Below are positions 46,142 through 54,050 of a stretch of DNA of 64,000 bases, piece by piece. The notes under the pieces were generated by a model, which did not search any database, was not told the origin of the DNA, and saw nothing but the letters and a program-made list of their open reading frames with translations. Numbering within the stretch: position 1 is the first letter of the stretch; each line of letters starts with the position of its first letter. Source of the stretch: Pseudoalteromonas luteoviolacea (GTDB lineage: Bacteria > Pseudomonadota > Gammaproteobacteria > Enterobacterales > Alteromonadaceae); NCBI RefSeq assembly GCF_001696455.1, contig NZ_MAUJ01000011.1, positions 1 through 64,000 of the forward strand, written 5' to 3'. Both the position numbers and the translations under genes were made by a program.

Positions 46142-47227
46142 TTAAGCCTCTTGTTGTGAGTCTAACAAATTGTATTTTTTCAAATAGCCTCTTAACTGAT
46201 GATACGTTAATCCTAGGTTTTGTGCAGTTTTCTTTTGATTAAATTGACTAAATTCAAGCGCTTTTTTAAGTAACTCGACCTCGTAGTCGCTGGAGAGAGA
46301 TTTGAGATCGCATGGAAAGTCGAATGCCAAACTCGTTGTTTCTGCCGATTCCGTGTGATTGGTGGGCGCTTGTGGGTTTGTTTTTATCAATTCATGGCGC
46401 ACCGTATCAGTGTCTTTTACTGCTTTTATTCTTTGTTGTGGCCTATAAGGGCTGTCGAATGGATCAAAGTTAATTTGGTGTACTGGCAGATTTTCATTGC
46501 CGTGGCGATACAAGCTCCGTTCAACCACGTTTTTAAGCTCTCGAATATTGCCCGGCCATTCATAATCTAACAAGGCATCGGTGGCCCGTCTTGTAAATCC
46601 ACTAAATAATGACCACCCAAGATCACGGGCCATATTTATTGCGAAGTGTTCGGCTAGCAATAAGATGTCTTCTTTACGAGCTCTAAGGGGGGGCAGTGTA
46701 ATGACATCGAATGCGAGTCGATCGAGCAGGTCATGCCTAAACTCCCCGTTTTCAGCCAAGCTTGGCAAGTCCTCATTGGTTGCGCAAACTAATCGGGTAT
46801 CTACCTTGACGGTTTGTTTACCACCAACTCGTTCAAATTCACCATATTCAATCACGCGTAGTAGTTTTTCTTGGACCATCGCCGATGTATTCGCTAATTC
46901 GTCTAGAAATAACGTACCGCTGTTGGCTCGCTCAAAGCGACCTTCATGACGTTTACTCGCACCTGTAAATGCGCCAGACTCATGACCAAATAACTCACTT
47001 TCTAAAAGGTTTTCGTTTAGCGCAGCACAGTTGAGTTTGACATAGCTTTGGTCCCATCTTTCAGAAAGAAAGTGCAAGCGGGCTGCAATCAGTTCTTTAC
47101 CTGTACCGCGTTCGCCAATGATAAGCACGGGTTTGTCTAAGGGCGCGAGTTGGGATACCTGATCGAGCACGGCTAAAAAACTATCGGATTGACCCAAAAG
47201 ATTATCTTGTTGGCGGAACTGACTCAT
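46142..47227 (-). CDS. pspF: Phage-shock-protein operon activator PspF
   Basis: 361 aa. Sigma-54 enhancer-binding protein without a receiver domain; PspA holds it inactive until membrane stress. Walker A 'GERGTGKELIA', sigma-54 loop GAFTGA (intact), Walker B 'GTLFLDELANTS', and a Fis-type HTH at the C-terminus ('FNQKKTAQNLGLTYHQLRGYLKKY'). The ~70-residue linker between AAA+ and HTH is longer than in E. coli PspF (325 aa). Divergent from pspA and co-directional with sapABCDF, the E. coli arrangement. Confidence 0.95.
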   Translation of the reverse strand: MSQFRQQDNLLGQSDSFLAVLDQVSQLAPLDKPVLIIGERGTGKELIAARLHFLSERWDQSYVKLNCAALNENLLESELFGHESGAFTGASKRHEGRFERANSGTLFLDELANTSAMVQEKLLRVIEYGEFERVGGKQTVKVDTRLVCATNEDLPSLAENGEFRHDLLDRLAFDVITLPPLRARKEDILLLAEHFAINMARDLGWSLFSGFTRRATDALLDYEWPGNIRELKNVVERSLYRHGNENLPVHQINFDPFDSPYRPQQRIKAVKDTDTVRHELIKTNPQAPTNHTESAETTSLAFDFPCDLKSLSSDYEVELLKKALEFSQFNQKKTAQNLGLTYHQLRGYLKKYNLLDSQQEA

Positions 47228-47348
47228 ATTTGCCTAACTCTTAGTGTTTTTGACTAAGATATAGTTTATTTGAAAAAAACAGTGATAGGAAGCTTTTTGT
47301 TGTGATTATAAGTTGTTGAAAATTATGGGTTAATTTTCATTGTAAAGT

Positions 47349-47364
47349 TGGCAAGCTATTTGAT
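47349..47364 (+). promoter_or_regulatory. Sigma-54 promoter of pspA
   Basis: TGGCAA-GCTAT-TTGAT: -24 GG and -12 GA spaced by 10 nt, 47 nt before the pspA ATG. E. coli pspA also has an imperfect -12 dinucleotide. PspF is encoded divergently next to it. Confidence 0.8.
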
Positions 47365-47410
47365 ATATAAAACCCAGTAATACAAATCATAACCAACGAG
47401 GTAAAAGATT

Positions 47411-48070
47411 ATGGGAATTTTTTCACGTTTTGCTGACATCGTTAATTCTAATATTAATGCCATCTTAGATAAAGCTGAAGATCCAGAAAAAATGGTTCGC
47501 CTTATCATCCAAGAAATGGAAGATACATTGGTTGAAGTGCGTTCGACTTCAGCTAAAACATTGGCTGAGAAGAAAGAGTTAGAGAGACGCGTTGAGCAAT
47601 TAAACTCGCAAGCTGATGATTGGCAAGAAAAAGCTGAGCTTGCATTGACGAAAGAGCGCGAGGACTTAGCGCGTGCTGCACTGCTTGAAAAGCAAAAAGC
47701 TTCAGATGCGGCGCAAAGCGTTGCACAAGAGTTGAGCCATGTAGAGTCTCACATTGAAAAATTGCAACAAGAAGTAACGACACTACAAGAAAAGCTTGCT
47801 GATGCAAAAGCGCGCCAACAGGCCATTGTACTGAGACAACGTTCGGCTGAGTCTAGACTCGATGTTAAAAAAGCACTAGATAGCTCAAAAGTTGAAGATG
47901 CGTTAAATCGTTTTGAGCGTTACGAAACTAAAATTGATGGCCTTGAATCGCAAGTGGAAGCGTATGATCTTGGTAAAAAGTCACTGGCTGATGAGATAGC
48001 GGATCTACAAAAAAATGAAAAAGTAGATGACGAGCTAGAAGCTTTAAAGAAAAAGCTGGCAAATAAGTGA
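47411..48070 (+). CDS. pspA: Phage shock protein A
   Basis: 219 aa, almost entirely coiled coil. N-terminus 'MGIFSRFADIVNSNINAILDKAEDPEKMVRLIIQEMEDTLVEVR' with the amphipathic helix that binds damaged membrane; the PspF-interacting surface lies in the first helices. ESCRT-III-like protein that repairs the inner membrane and represses PspF. GAGGT ribosome site. A perfect stem-loop follows before pspB. Confidence 0.97.
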   Translation: MGIFSRFADIVNSNINAILDKAEDPEKMVRLIIQEMEDTLVEVRSTSAKTLAEKKELERRVEQLNSQADDWQEKAELALTKEREDLARAALLEKQKASDAAQSVAQELSHVESHIEKLQQEVTTLQEKLADAKARQQAIVLRQRSAESRLDVKKALDSSKVEDALNRFERYETKIDGLESQVEAYDLGKKSLADEIADLQKNEKVDDELEALKKKLANK

Positions 48071-48077
48071 ATCTAGC

Positions 48078-48100
48078 AGCACCTACTGTTAGAGTAGGTG
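48078..48100 (+). other. Stem-loop between pspA and pspB
   Basis: Perfect 9-bp stem GCACCTACT / AGTAGGTGC with a 5-nt loop and no T-run. Inside an operon this often stabilises the upstream mRNA or lowers downstream transcription, which would keep PspA in excess over PspB and PspC (inference). Confidence 0.6.
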
Positions 48101-48150
48101 CAAAACAACAATAATTACGCTGCCAAGACCAATATAAACAGGAGAAGATT

Positions 48151-48384
48151 ATGTTTGACGCAGAAATACTAGTTGCCCCAGTTGTCCTATTTTTAATTGT
48201 GGTAGCGCCGCTGTGGCTCATTCTTCATTACAAAAGCAAAAAACAGCTGAGTCAGGGTCTGAGCGAACACGAGCATCGTCAATTACTGGAGCTGGCACAT
48301 AAAGCAGAGAAAATGGCAGAACGAGTAGAGACGTTAGAAGCGCTATTAGATCAAGAGTCACCAGAATGGAGACGTAAAGTATGA
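48151..48384 (+). CDS. pspB: Phage shock protein B
   Basis: 77 aa. N-terminal transmembrane helix ('LVAPVVLFLIVVAPLWLILHY') followed by a cytoplasmic coiled coil ('HRQLLELAHKAEKMAERVETLEALLD'). Works with PspC to sense membrane stress and recruit PspA. Overlaps pspC by 4 nt (ATGA). Confidence 0.95.
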   Translation: MFDAEILVAPVVLFLIVVAPLWLILHYKSKKQLSQGLSEHEHRQLLELAHKAEKMAERVETLEALLDQESPEWRRKV

Positions 48385-48782
48385 GCCAGAGACGAAGAGA
48401 GTTATATCGCGACCCTAAACGGGGTAAGTTAGCAGGGGTTTGTGCTGGGTTAAGTGATTACTTCAACATGGAGTTGTGGCTGGTACGTATCTTATTCGTT
48501 ACTGCCGTATTACTGTCAGGTGGTCCTTTATTTGTGGTTATCTATATTGCGTGCTGGTTCATTTTAGATAAAAAGGAACTTGAACATGAACACATTAACC
48601 ACAACCACGATAATGATCCTGTTTCAGTAAAGTTCAAGGTATGGCAAAAGGGAGAGCCACCGCGTCAAGCTTTGTTTGATTTAAAAGATAGACTCGGCAG
48701 GTTAGATAGCCGTATCCAAAATATGGAGCGTTATGTGACGTCCGCTGAGTTTACGGTAAAAAGGGAAATTAATAAGCTTTAA
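48381..48782 (+). CDS. pspC: Phage shock protein C
   Basis: 133 aa. PspC domain with 'LYRDPKRGKLAGVCAGLSDYFNMELWLVRILFVTAVLLSGGPLFVVIYIACWFIL': an N-terminal cytoplasmic amphipathic part, then membrane segments, then a charged tail with a His/Asn-rich stretch. Partner of PspB. A hairpin (GTGGCGA-ggat-TCGCCAC, 48789-48806) separates it from ycjX. Confidence 0.94.
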   Translation: MSQRRRELYRDPKRGKLAGVCAGLSDYFNMELWLVRILFVTAVLLSGGPLFVVIYIACWFILDKKELEHEHINHNHDNDPVSVKFKVWQKGEPPRQALFDLKDRLGRLDSRIQNMERYVTSAEFTVKREINKL

Positions 48783-48834
48783 TGGCCTGTGGCGAGGATT
48801 CGCCACGCCGCCTACGTTAAGGAATTACCAATAC

Positions 48835-50244
48835 ATGAGCTTAAGGTTTACAACCCAAAAAACACTTGAAAAGCTGCAGCAAAAAGCGCAAAAAACGATA
48901 CAGCGCTCACTCGATCAACATATTAAATTAGCTGTGACGGGATTTAGTGGCAGCGGTAAAACGGCATTAATAACAGCGCTTGTCAAGCATCTGACAACGC
49001 AAGCAAATAGTCAAAACCTACCATTTTTCGATGTTGTAAGAGATCACCGTCTTATTGCTTGTAAATTGGTACCACAAAAAGCGCTTGATATCCCGACGTT
49101 TGATTATCACAGTGCGGCAGCCTGTCTATTGGCTGAAGACCCTAGATGGCCACCTTCTACCGAGCGTATCAATACGCTGACTCTGGCGCTTAAATTTCGA
49201 AGTCGTAGTGGGATACGTCAGCATTTCTCAGATGATCACACGATTTATCTTGAGTTGATTGATTACCCAGGTGAGTGGCTTATGGATTTACCCATGCTCA
49301 ATATGAATTTTGAGCAATGGAGTCGCTCTCAATTAGATGTTTTATCACAGTCTGCATATAGCCAGTATAGTGAGCCACTTTTGGCTCAGCTCGATAAATT
49401 TGATGCGACGGCACAGGTGGACTCAAGTGCTTTAAATATGCTTTCTGAAAGCTATTGCACGCTTTTGAAAACGCTAAAACGCGAAACCAAGGTCGCGAAG
49501 TTACAGCCAGGCAGAATGTTGATCCCCGGTGACTTAGCCGGTGCACCAATTATTCAATTTTTTCCACTCCCTAATCACGACCTAGTAGAAAAAGCTGGCA
49601 CGCAGTACGAACAGTTAGCGCAGCGGTTTGAGGCTTATAAAAAGCAAGTGATCGAACCTTTTTATAAAGAGTATTTTTGTGCGTTTGATAGGCAGTTGGT
49701 ACTCGTTGATTTAATCGGTGCCCTGAATGATGGTCCGGCAACACTCGTTCAAACGCAACAGGCGCTAAGAGAGACTATGGGCATGTTCAAGCATGGCAAA
49801 AGTGGCGTATTGCAAAGGCTATTTAGGCCAAAAATTGACAAAGTGCTGTTTGCGGCCAATAAGTGCGATGCCGTTGCGATTACAGAGCAAGATAACTTAA
49901 CGCGTTTGTTACACGAACTACTGTGTGAGCATGAAAACGAACTGAAATTTGCTGGTGTGGAAGTGGATACCATGACTATCTCCTCGGTAAAAAGCTGCCA
50001 ACACAAGCAAGTACAAGATCAAGGCAAAACCTTGAATTGCGTGTATGGTAAACCACTAAACGAATCCCAATTCATCACATTTTTACCACCTGAACCGCCT
50101 GACCATGTGCTGTCTTCCTCAAACTGGCCAGATCAGGGGTTTGAGTTTTTGTCTTTTTATCCCATGCCTGCTTATCAAGGCCAATTGGAGCATATCCGTT
50201 TAGATCACACGCTGCAGTTTTTAATAGGGGACAAGTTGAGATGA
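48835..50244 (+). CDS. ycjX: YcjX-family P-loop NTPase
   Basis: 469 aa, YcjX/DUF463 family. Walker A 'VTGFSGSGKTALITAL' near residue 36 and Walker B-like 'IYLELIDYPGEWLMDLP'; 'LFAANKCDAV' resembles the NKxD specificity motif. Usually part of the extended Psp regulon; the biochemical role is unknown. Overlaps ycjF by 4 nt (ATGA). Confidence 0.93.
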   Translation: MSLRFTTQKTLEKLQQKAQKTIQRSLDQHIKLAVTGFSGSGKTALITALVKHLTTQANSQNLPFFDVVRDHRLIACKLVPQKALDIPTFDYHSAAACLLAEDPRWPPSTERINTLTLALKFRSRSGIRQHFSDDHTIYLELIDYPGEWLMDLPMLNMNFEQWSRSQLDVLSQSAYSQYSEPLLAQLDKFDATAQVDSSALNMLSESYCTLLKTLKRETKVAKLQPGRMLIPGDLAGAPIIQFFPLPNHDLVEKAGTQYEQLAQRFEAYKKQVIEPFYKEYFCAFDRQLVLVDLIGALNDGPATLVQTQQALRETMGMFKHGKSGVLQRLFRPKIDKVLFAANKCDAVAITEQDNLTRLLHELLCEHENELKFAGVEVDTMTISSVKSCQHKQVQDQGKTLNCVYGKPLNESQFITFLPPEPPDHVLSSSNWPDQGFEFLSFYPMPAYQGQLEHIRLDHTLQFLIGDKLR

Positions 50245-51269
50245 CAAAGTCAAAACAGTGGCAGGCGGGACGCAGGATCGATACTCAAGCATCTTCGGAT
50301 GAAGTGCTACAAACGCAAAAATTTAACCGCCAGAGTGCGCGACTTGAGGACGAACAAGCGTCTTTTTCTACCGAGGATATCAATGTACTGAGCCGCCAAG
50401 CCAATGATGAGCAAATTGAAAGTAGCTTCGAGGCATCAAGCAGTCATTTCGGCTGGCGGCACATCCTGCTGTTTAGTTTGATGGTGCTTATTCCTATTGA
50501 AATGGCGATGGCTATTTATACTGCATTTCAACAAAGTATAATCCTTGCGGGTATATATACTTTGTGTGTGGTATCGGCTTTAGGCTGGGGTGGTCAGTTT
50601 TTAATTAAAGAGGTTTTGGCACTTAGAACGCTAAAAAACTTAGAGATCAGACGTGAACAAGCATCGCGGTTACTCAGTAGCAACCAAATAGGTGAAGCAC
50701 AAAGCTGGCTTGAGCCGATATTTAAAAAATTACCCAAGGGTACAGTTGATGAATTTCAAGCGAGTCTTAAAAGTCACTATACTGACAAAGAAGTGCTCCA
50801 GCTATATGAACAAAGTGTACTAAAAACGCAAGATGATGCCGCAAGGGCCATTATATCTGAATATGCGACCACTTCAGCGTTAATGGTTGCACTGAGTCCA
50901 ATGGCTATCACGGATATGTTAGCTGTGCTGTGGCGAGGTGTGAGCCTGATAGAGAAGCTGAGTAAACACTACGGCGTGGAGCTTGGTTATCGTAGTCGCA
51001 TAAAACTGTATAAGTTACTGGCAAAGCAGATAGTATTTGTCGGCGCGACGGAGCTTTTGAGCGATCTCGCAGCGACTAGTTTAGGGGCCGAACTATTGGG
51101 TAAGCTGTCTGCACGTTCTGCTCAAGGCCTAAGTGCTGGTGTTTTCACCGCAAGGCTTGGATATAAAGCAATGGAAATATGCCGACCTATTCCTCGCTTA
51201 GAAAACAAAGCAAATTTCCTCACAACATTTGCTAAAAAATTGACGAATCAGCTGCTTAAGCAAAACTAA
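50241..51269 (+). CDS. ycjF: YcjF-family (TIGR01620) inner-membrane protein
   Basis: 342 aa. Disordered polar N-terminus (~1-70), two transmembrane helices (~72-92 'HILLFSLMVLIPIEMAMAIY' and ~98-118 'IILAGIYTLCVVSALGWGG'), and a helical C-terminal domain with 'ALMVALSPMAITDMLAVLWRGVSLIEKLSKHYGVELGYRSRIKLYKLL'. Belongs to the YcjX/YcjF pair of the Psp response; function unknown. Confidence 0.92.
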   Translation: MTKSKQWQAGRRIDTQASSDEVLQTQKFNRQSARLEDEQASFSTEDINVLSRQANDEQIESSFEASSSHFGWRHILLFSLMVLIPIEMAMAIYTAFQQSIILAGIYTLCVVSALGWGGQFLIKEVLALRTLKNLEIRREQASRLLSSNQIGEAQSWLEPIFKKLPKGTVDEFQASLKSHYTDKEVLQLYEQSVLKTQDDAARAIISEYATTSALMVALSPMAITDMLAVLWRGVSLIEKLSKHYGVELGYRSRIKLYKLLAKQIVFVGATELLSDLAATSLGAELLGKLSARSAQGLSAGVFTARLGYKAMEICRPIPRLENKANFLTTFAKKLTNQLLKQN

Positions 51270-51447
51270 TACATGATGTGCACATGTCTTGCACTTTCTG
51301 TGGTGACAAGATATGTGTACAGCCTGATAATATTAATCTTTCTCACATAGCCATCTGAACTTCCGGCATGCTTGTGCATTTATCATTCATAGAATATCTA
51401 ATTACATACAGGTATTAAACTTTTGAATAATAACAAACAGGCAAGCA

Positions 51448-52626
51448 ATGAAGAAGTTACATGATCAAACAAATTGTATCCACGGTCCAAATCATTTTGA
51501 AGATCCACATGGTGCCTTGACCGCGCCTTTATATCAGAGTTCTACTTTTAAGTTTGCAAATGCGGCTCAAGGTGCTGCGCGTTTTGCTGGTGAGGAAGCT
51601 GGTTATATCTATACTCGATTGGGTAATCCAACGACACGAGAGCTAGAAGAGAAACTCGCCCAATTGGAAGAAATGGAAGATGCAGCGGCAACAGCGACTG
51701 GTATGGGCGCGGTTTCTGCTTCGGTACTTAGCTTTTTACAACAGGGTGACCACCTAATTGCATCCAGTGCACTGTATGGCTGTAGCTTTGCATTGTTCGC
51801 GCATATGTTGCCTAAATTTGGGATCGAAGTCAGCTTCGTAGACATGACCGATCTTGACGCACTCAAGGCAGCACTTAAACCAAACAGTAAAATGTTATTT
51901 GCTGAAACCCCCATCAACCCAAATATGACGGTGTTGGATTTGACGATGCTCGGTGAATTTGCCCAGCAAAATGGGTTAATCAGTGTCATTGATAACACTT
52001 TCATGACGCCTTTACTGCAAAAACCCAAGCATTTTGGTATCGATATTGTAATTCACAGTGCAACTAAATATTTGAATGGCCACGGAGATGTAGTTGCTGG
52101 TGTCGTATGTGGTAGTAAAGAGCACATCGAAACAGTTAAGCTCACGGTGTTAAAAGACATAGGTGCAACTATCAGCCCTCATGATGCTTGGCTTATCAAT
52201 CGTGGATTAAAAACGCTTCATATTAGAATGGAAAGGCACTGTGAAAGTGCGCAAAAAGTGGCGGAATACTTGGAGTCTCACTCGAAAGTAGAGCGGGTAT
52301 ATTATCCCGGACTTGAATCTCACCCAGGCCATCGTTTTATTGGTAATCAAATGAAAGCGGCTGGCGGGGTCATCGCGTTTGAAATTAAAGGGACGCTGGC
52401 AGATGGTGAGCAATTTATCAATGCGACTGAGCTTTGCACATTGGCTGTGAGTTTGGGAGATCCAGAGACGCTGATCCAGCACCCCGCTTCTATGACTCAC
52501 TCTCCATATACGCCCGAAGAACGATTGGCGGCGGGTATCTCTGATGGTCTGATCCGCATTTCTGTTGGATTAGAAGCAGCTGAAGATATTATTGCAGACC
52601 TTGAAAAAGCATTTTCTTGTATATAA
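51448..52626 (+). CDS. megL: Methionine gamma-lyase
   Basis: 392 aa, PLP enzyme of the Cys/Met metabolism class. Converts methionine to methanethiol, 2-oxobutyrate and ammonia. The PLP lysine is K207 in 'IHSATKYLNGHGDVVAG'; 'YIYTRLGNPTTRELEEKLAQLE' supplies phosphate-binding residues of the partner subunit. Cys112 in 'ALYGCSFALF' is the residue that separates true methionine gamma-lyases from cystathionine enzymes, which is why I prefer this call. Stands alone upstream of phhAB. Confidence 0.85.
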   Translation: MKKLHDQTNCIHGPNHFEDPHGALTAPLYQSSTFKFANAAQGAARFAGEEAGYIYTRLGNPTTRELEEKLAQLEEMEDAAATATGMGAVSASVLSFLQQGDHLIASSALYGCSFALFAHMLPKFGIEVSFVDMTDLDALKAALKPNSKMLFAETPINPNMTVLDLTMLGEFAQQNGLISVIDNTFMTPLLQKPKHFGIDIVIHSATKYLNGHGDVVAGVVCGSKEHIETVKLTVLKDIGATISPHDAWLINRGLKTLHIRMERHCESAQKVAEYLESHSKVERVYYPGLESHPGHRFIGNQMKAAGGVIAFEIKGTLADGEQFINATELCTLAVSLGDPETLIQHPASMTHSPYTPEERLAAGISDGLIRISVGLEAAEDIIADLEKAFSCI

Positions 52627-52691
52627 ATGTTTACACCAAGCTGGCTTGAGTGCCCCGTAATAAAAGGGGTGTAATATTTTTTGTTCAAAAG

Positions 52692-52709
52692 TGTAATTTA
52701 AAGTGTACA
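52692..52709. promoter_or_regulatory. TyrR/PhhR-box-like site upstream of phhA
   Basis: TGTAAT-N6-TGTACA compared with the TyrR consensus TGTAAA-N6-TTTACA: two mismatches, and the key G-N14-C spacing is kept. Lies 132 nt before phhA, fitting control by aromatic amino acids. Confidence 0.5.
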
Positions 52710-52840
52710 AAAAGCCGGGTTTGTAGTGGGGGCATTTACGTCCCTACTATTAATATTTTGCTCACTTTTACATAGTATCCAGATAACAGGTTTGAACGCT
52801 CCACCAGCAGAAGTGGGGATCAAAATTTAAGAAGGTTACT

Positions 52841-53638
52841 ATGGCTAAATCTAGTAAATACATCTCCAAGCAGCCAAACGAGCAAGGCGTCATAGAGTGG
52901 AGCGACGAAGAGAATAAGATCTGGTCCGAATTAGTCGCTAGACAACTTAAGTGCATTGAGGGAAAGGCATGTGATGAATATATGGAAGGTCTAAAAAAAA
53001 TAGACTTACCTCACGATCGTATTCCACAGTTGCACGAAATTAATGCGGTATTAGAAAAAGAAACTGGTTGGCAAGTTGCCCCGGTACCAGCTTTGATTGA
53101 CTTCGATGAGTTTTTCCGTCTATTGGCCAACAAACAGTTTCCAGTAGCAACTTTTATTCGTTCTCGTGAAGAGTTTGATTACCTGCAAGAGCCAGATATC
53201 TTCCATGAAATATTTGGACACTGTGCAATGCTAACAAATCCAGCATTTGCCGAATTTACTCACAAATATGGTCAGCTCGGTTATGCCGCTGAGAAAAAAG
53301 ACCGTGTTTATCTAGCACGCCTTTATTGGTTTACTGTTGAGTTTGGTTTGATGCAAACAGAAAACGGCTTGCGCATATACGGTGGTGGTATTTTATCTAG
53401 CCCTGGCGAAACGCAATATGTTTACTCTGATAAACCAGAGATCAACAAACTAGAAGTATTAGATGTACTTCGTACACCATATCGAATTGATATAATGCAG
53501 CCCCTGTACTACACCATTAACTCGATTGATGACTTATTTGATATTTCTCAAATGGACATTATGTCTTTAGTACAAAGAGCCAAAGAATTGGGTCTGTATG
53601 AACCTAAATTTCCACCTAAAAACAAATTAGCAAGTTAA
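52841..53638 (+). CDS. phhA: Phenylalanine 4-monooxygenase
   Basis: 265 aa, single-domain bacterial type without a regulatory ACT domain. Hydroxylates phenylalanine to tyrosine with tetrahydropterin and O2. The iron ligands are H122 and H127 in '[12 protein letters not shown]' and E167 in 'YWFTVEFGL'. Pterin and substrate-site motifs 'FPVATFIRS' and '[11 protein letters not shown]' are present. phhB follows 10 nt downstream. Confidence 0.96.
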   Translation: MAKSSKYISKQPNEQGVIEWSDEENKIWSELVARQLKCIEGKACDEYMEGLKKIDLPHDRIPQLHEINAVLEKETGWQVAPVPALIDFDEFFRLLANKQFPVATFIRSREEFDYLQEPDIFHEIFGHCAMLTNPAFAEFTHKYGQLGYAAEKKDRVYLARLYWFTVEFGLMQTENGLRIYGGGILSSPGETQYVYSDKPEINKLEVLDVLRTPYRIDIMQPLYYTINSIDDLFDISQMDIMSLVQRAKELGLYEPKFPPKNKLAS

Positions 53639-53648
53639 GGAACCATCC

Positions 53649-53990
53649 ATGTCTTTAAGTGCACAAAAATGTGAAGCGTGTCGTGCGGATGCGCCTAAAG
53701 TGTCAGATGACGAGTTAGCAGTATTGATTAAGCAGATCCCTGATTGGGTCCCTGAAGTGCGTGACGGGATCATGCAATTAGAAAGAGTTTATAAGTTCAA
53801 AAACTTTAAGTTAGCACTTGAGTTTACTAACAAAGTAGGCGATATGGCTGAAGAAGAGGGACACCACCCAGGCCTTCTTACTGAGTGGGGCAAAGTAACT
53901 GTAACTTGGTGGAGCCACTCAATCAAAGGTCTTCACAAGAATGATTTCATTTGTGCGGCAAAGACTGACGAAGTATTCGCAGCACTATAA
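53649..53990 (+). CDS. phhB: Pterin-4-alpha-carbinolamine dehydratase
   Basis: 113 aa. Recycles the pterin product of PhhA by dehydrating 4a-hydroxy-tetrahydropterin. Signature '[33 protein letters not shown]' holds the catalytic histidines. Second gene of phhAB, closed by a terminator. Confidence 0.96.
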   Translation: MSLSAQKCEACRADAPKVSDDELAVLIKQIPDWVPEVRDGIMQLERVYKFKNFKLALEFTNKVGDMAEEEGHHPGLLTEWGKVTVTWWSHSIKGLHKNDFICAAKTDEVFAAL

Positions 53991-54010
53991 TCGATAAATT
54001 CGGAATGTTA

Positions 54011-54033
54011 AGGGCGCCTAAGGCGCCTTTTTT
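54011..54033. terminator. Terminator after phhB
   Basis: GGCGCC-taa-GGCGCC stem followed by TTTTTT; it lies between the convergent phhB and barA. Confidence 0.88.
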
Positions 54034-54050
54034 ATTTCGTATAATCTCAC

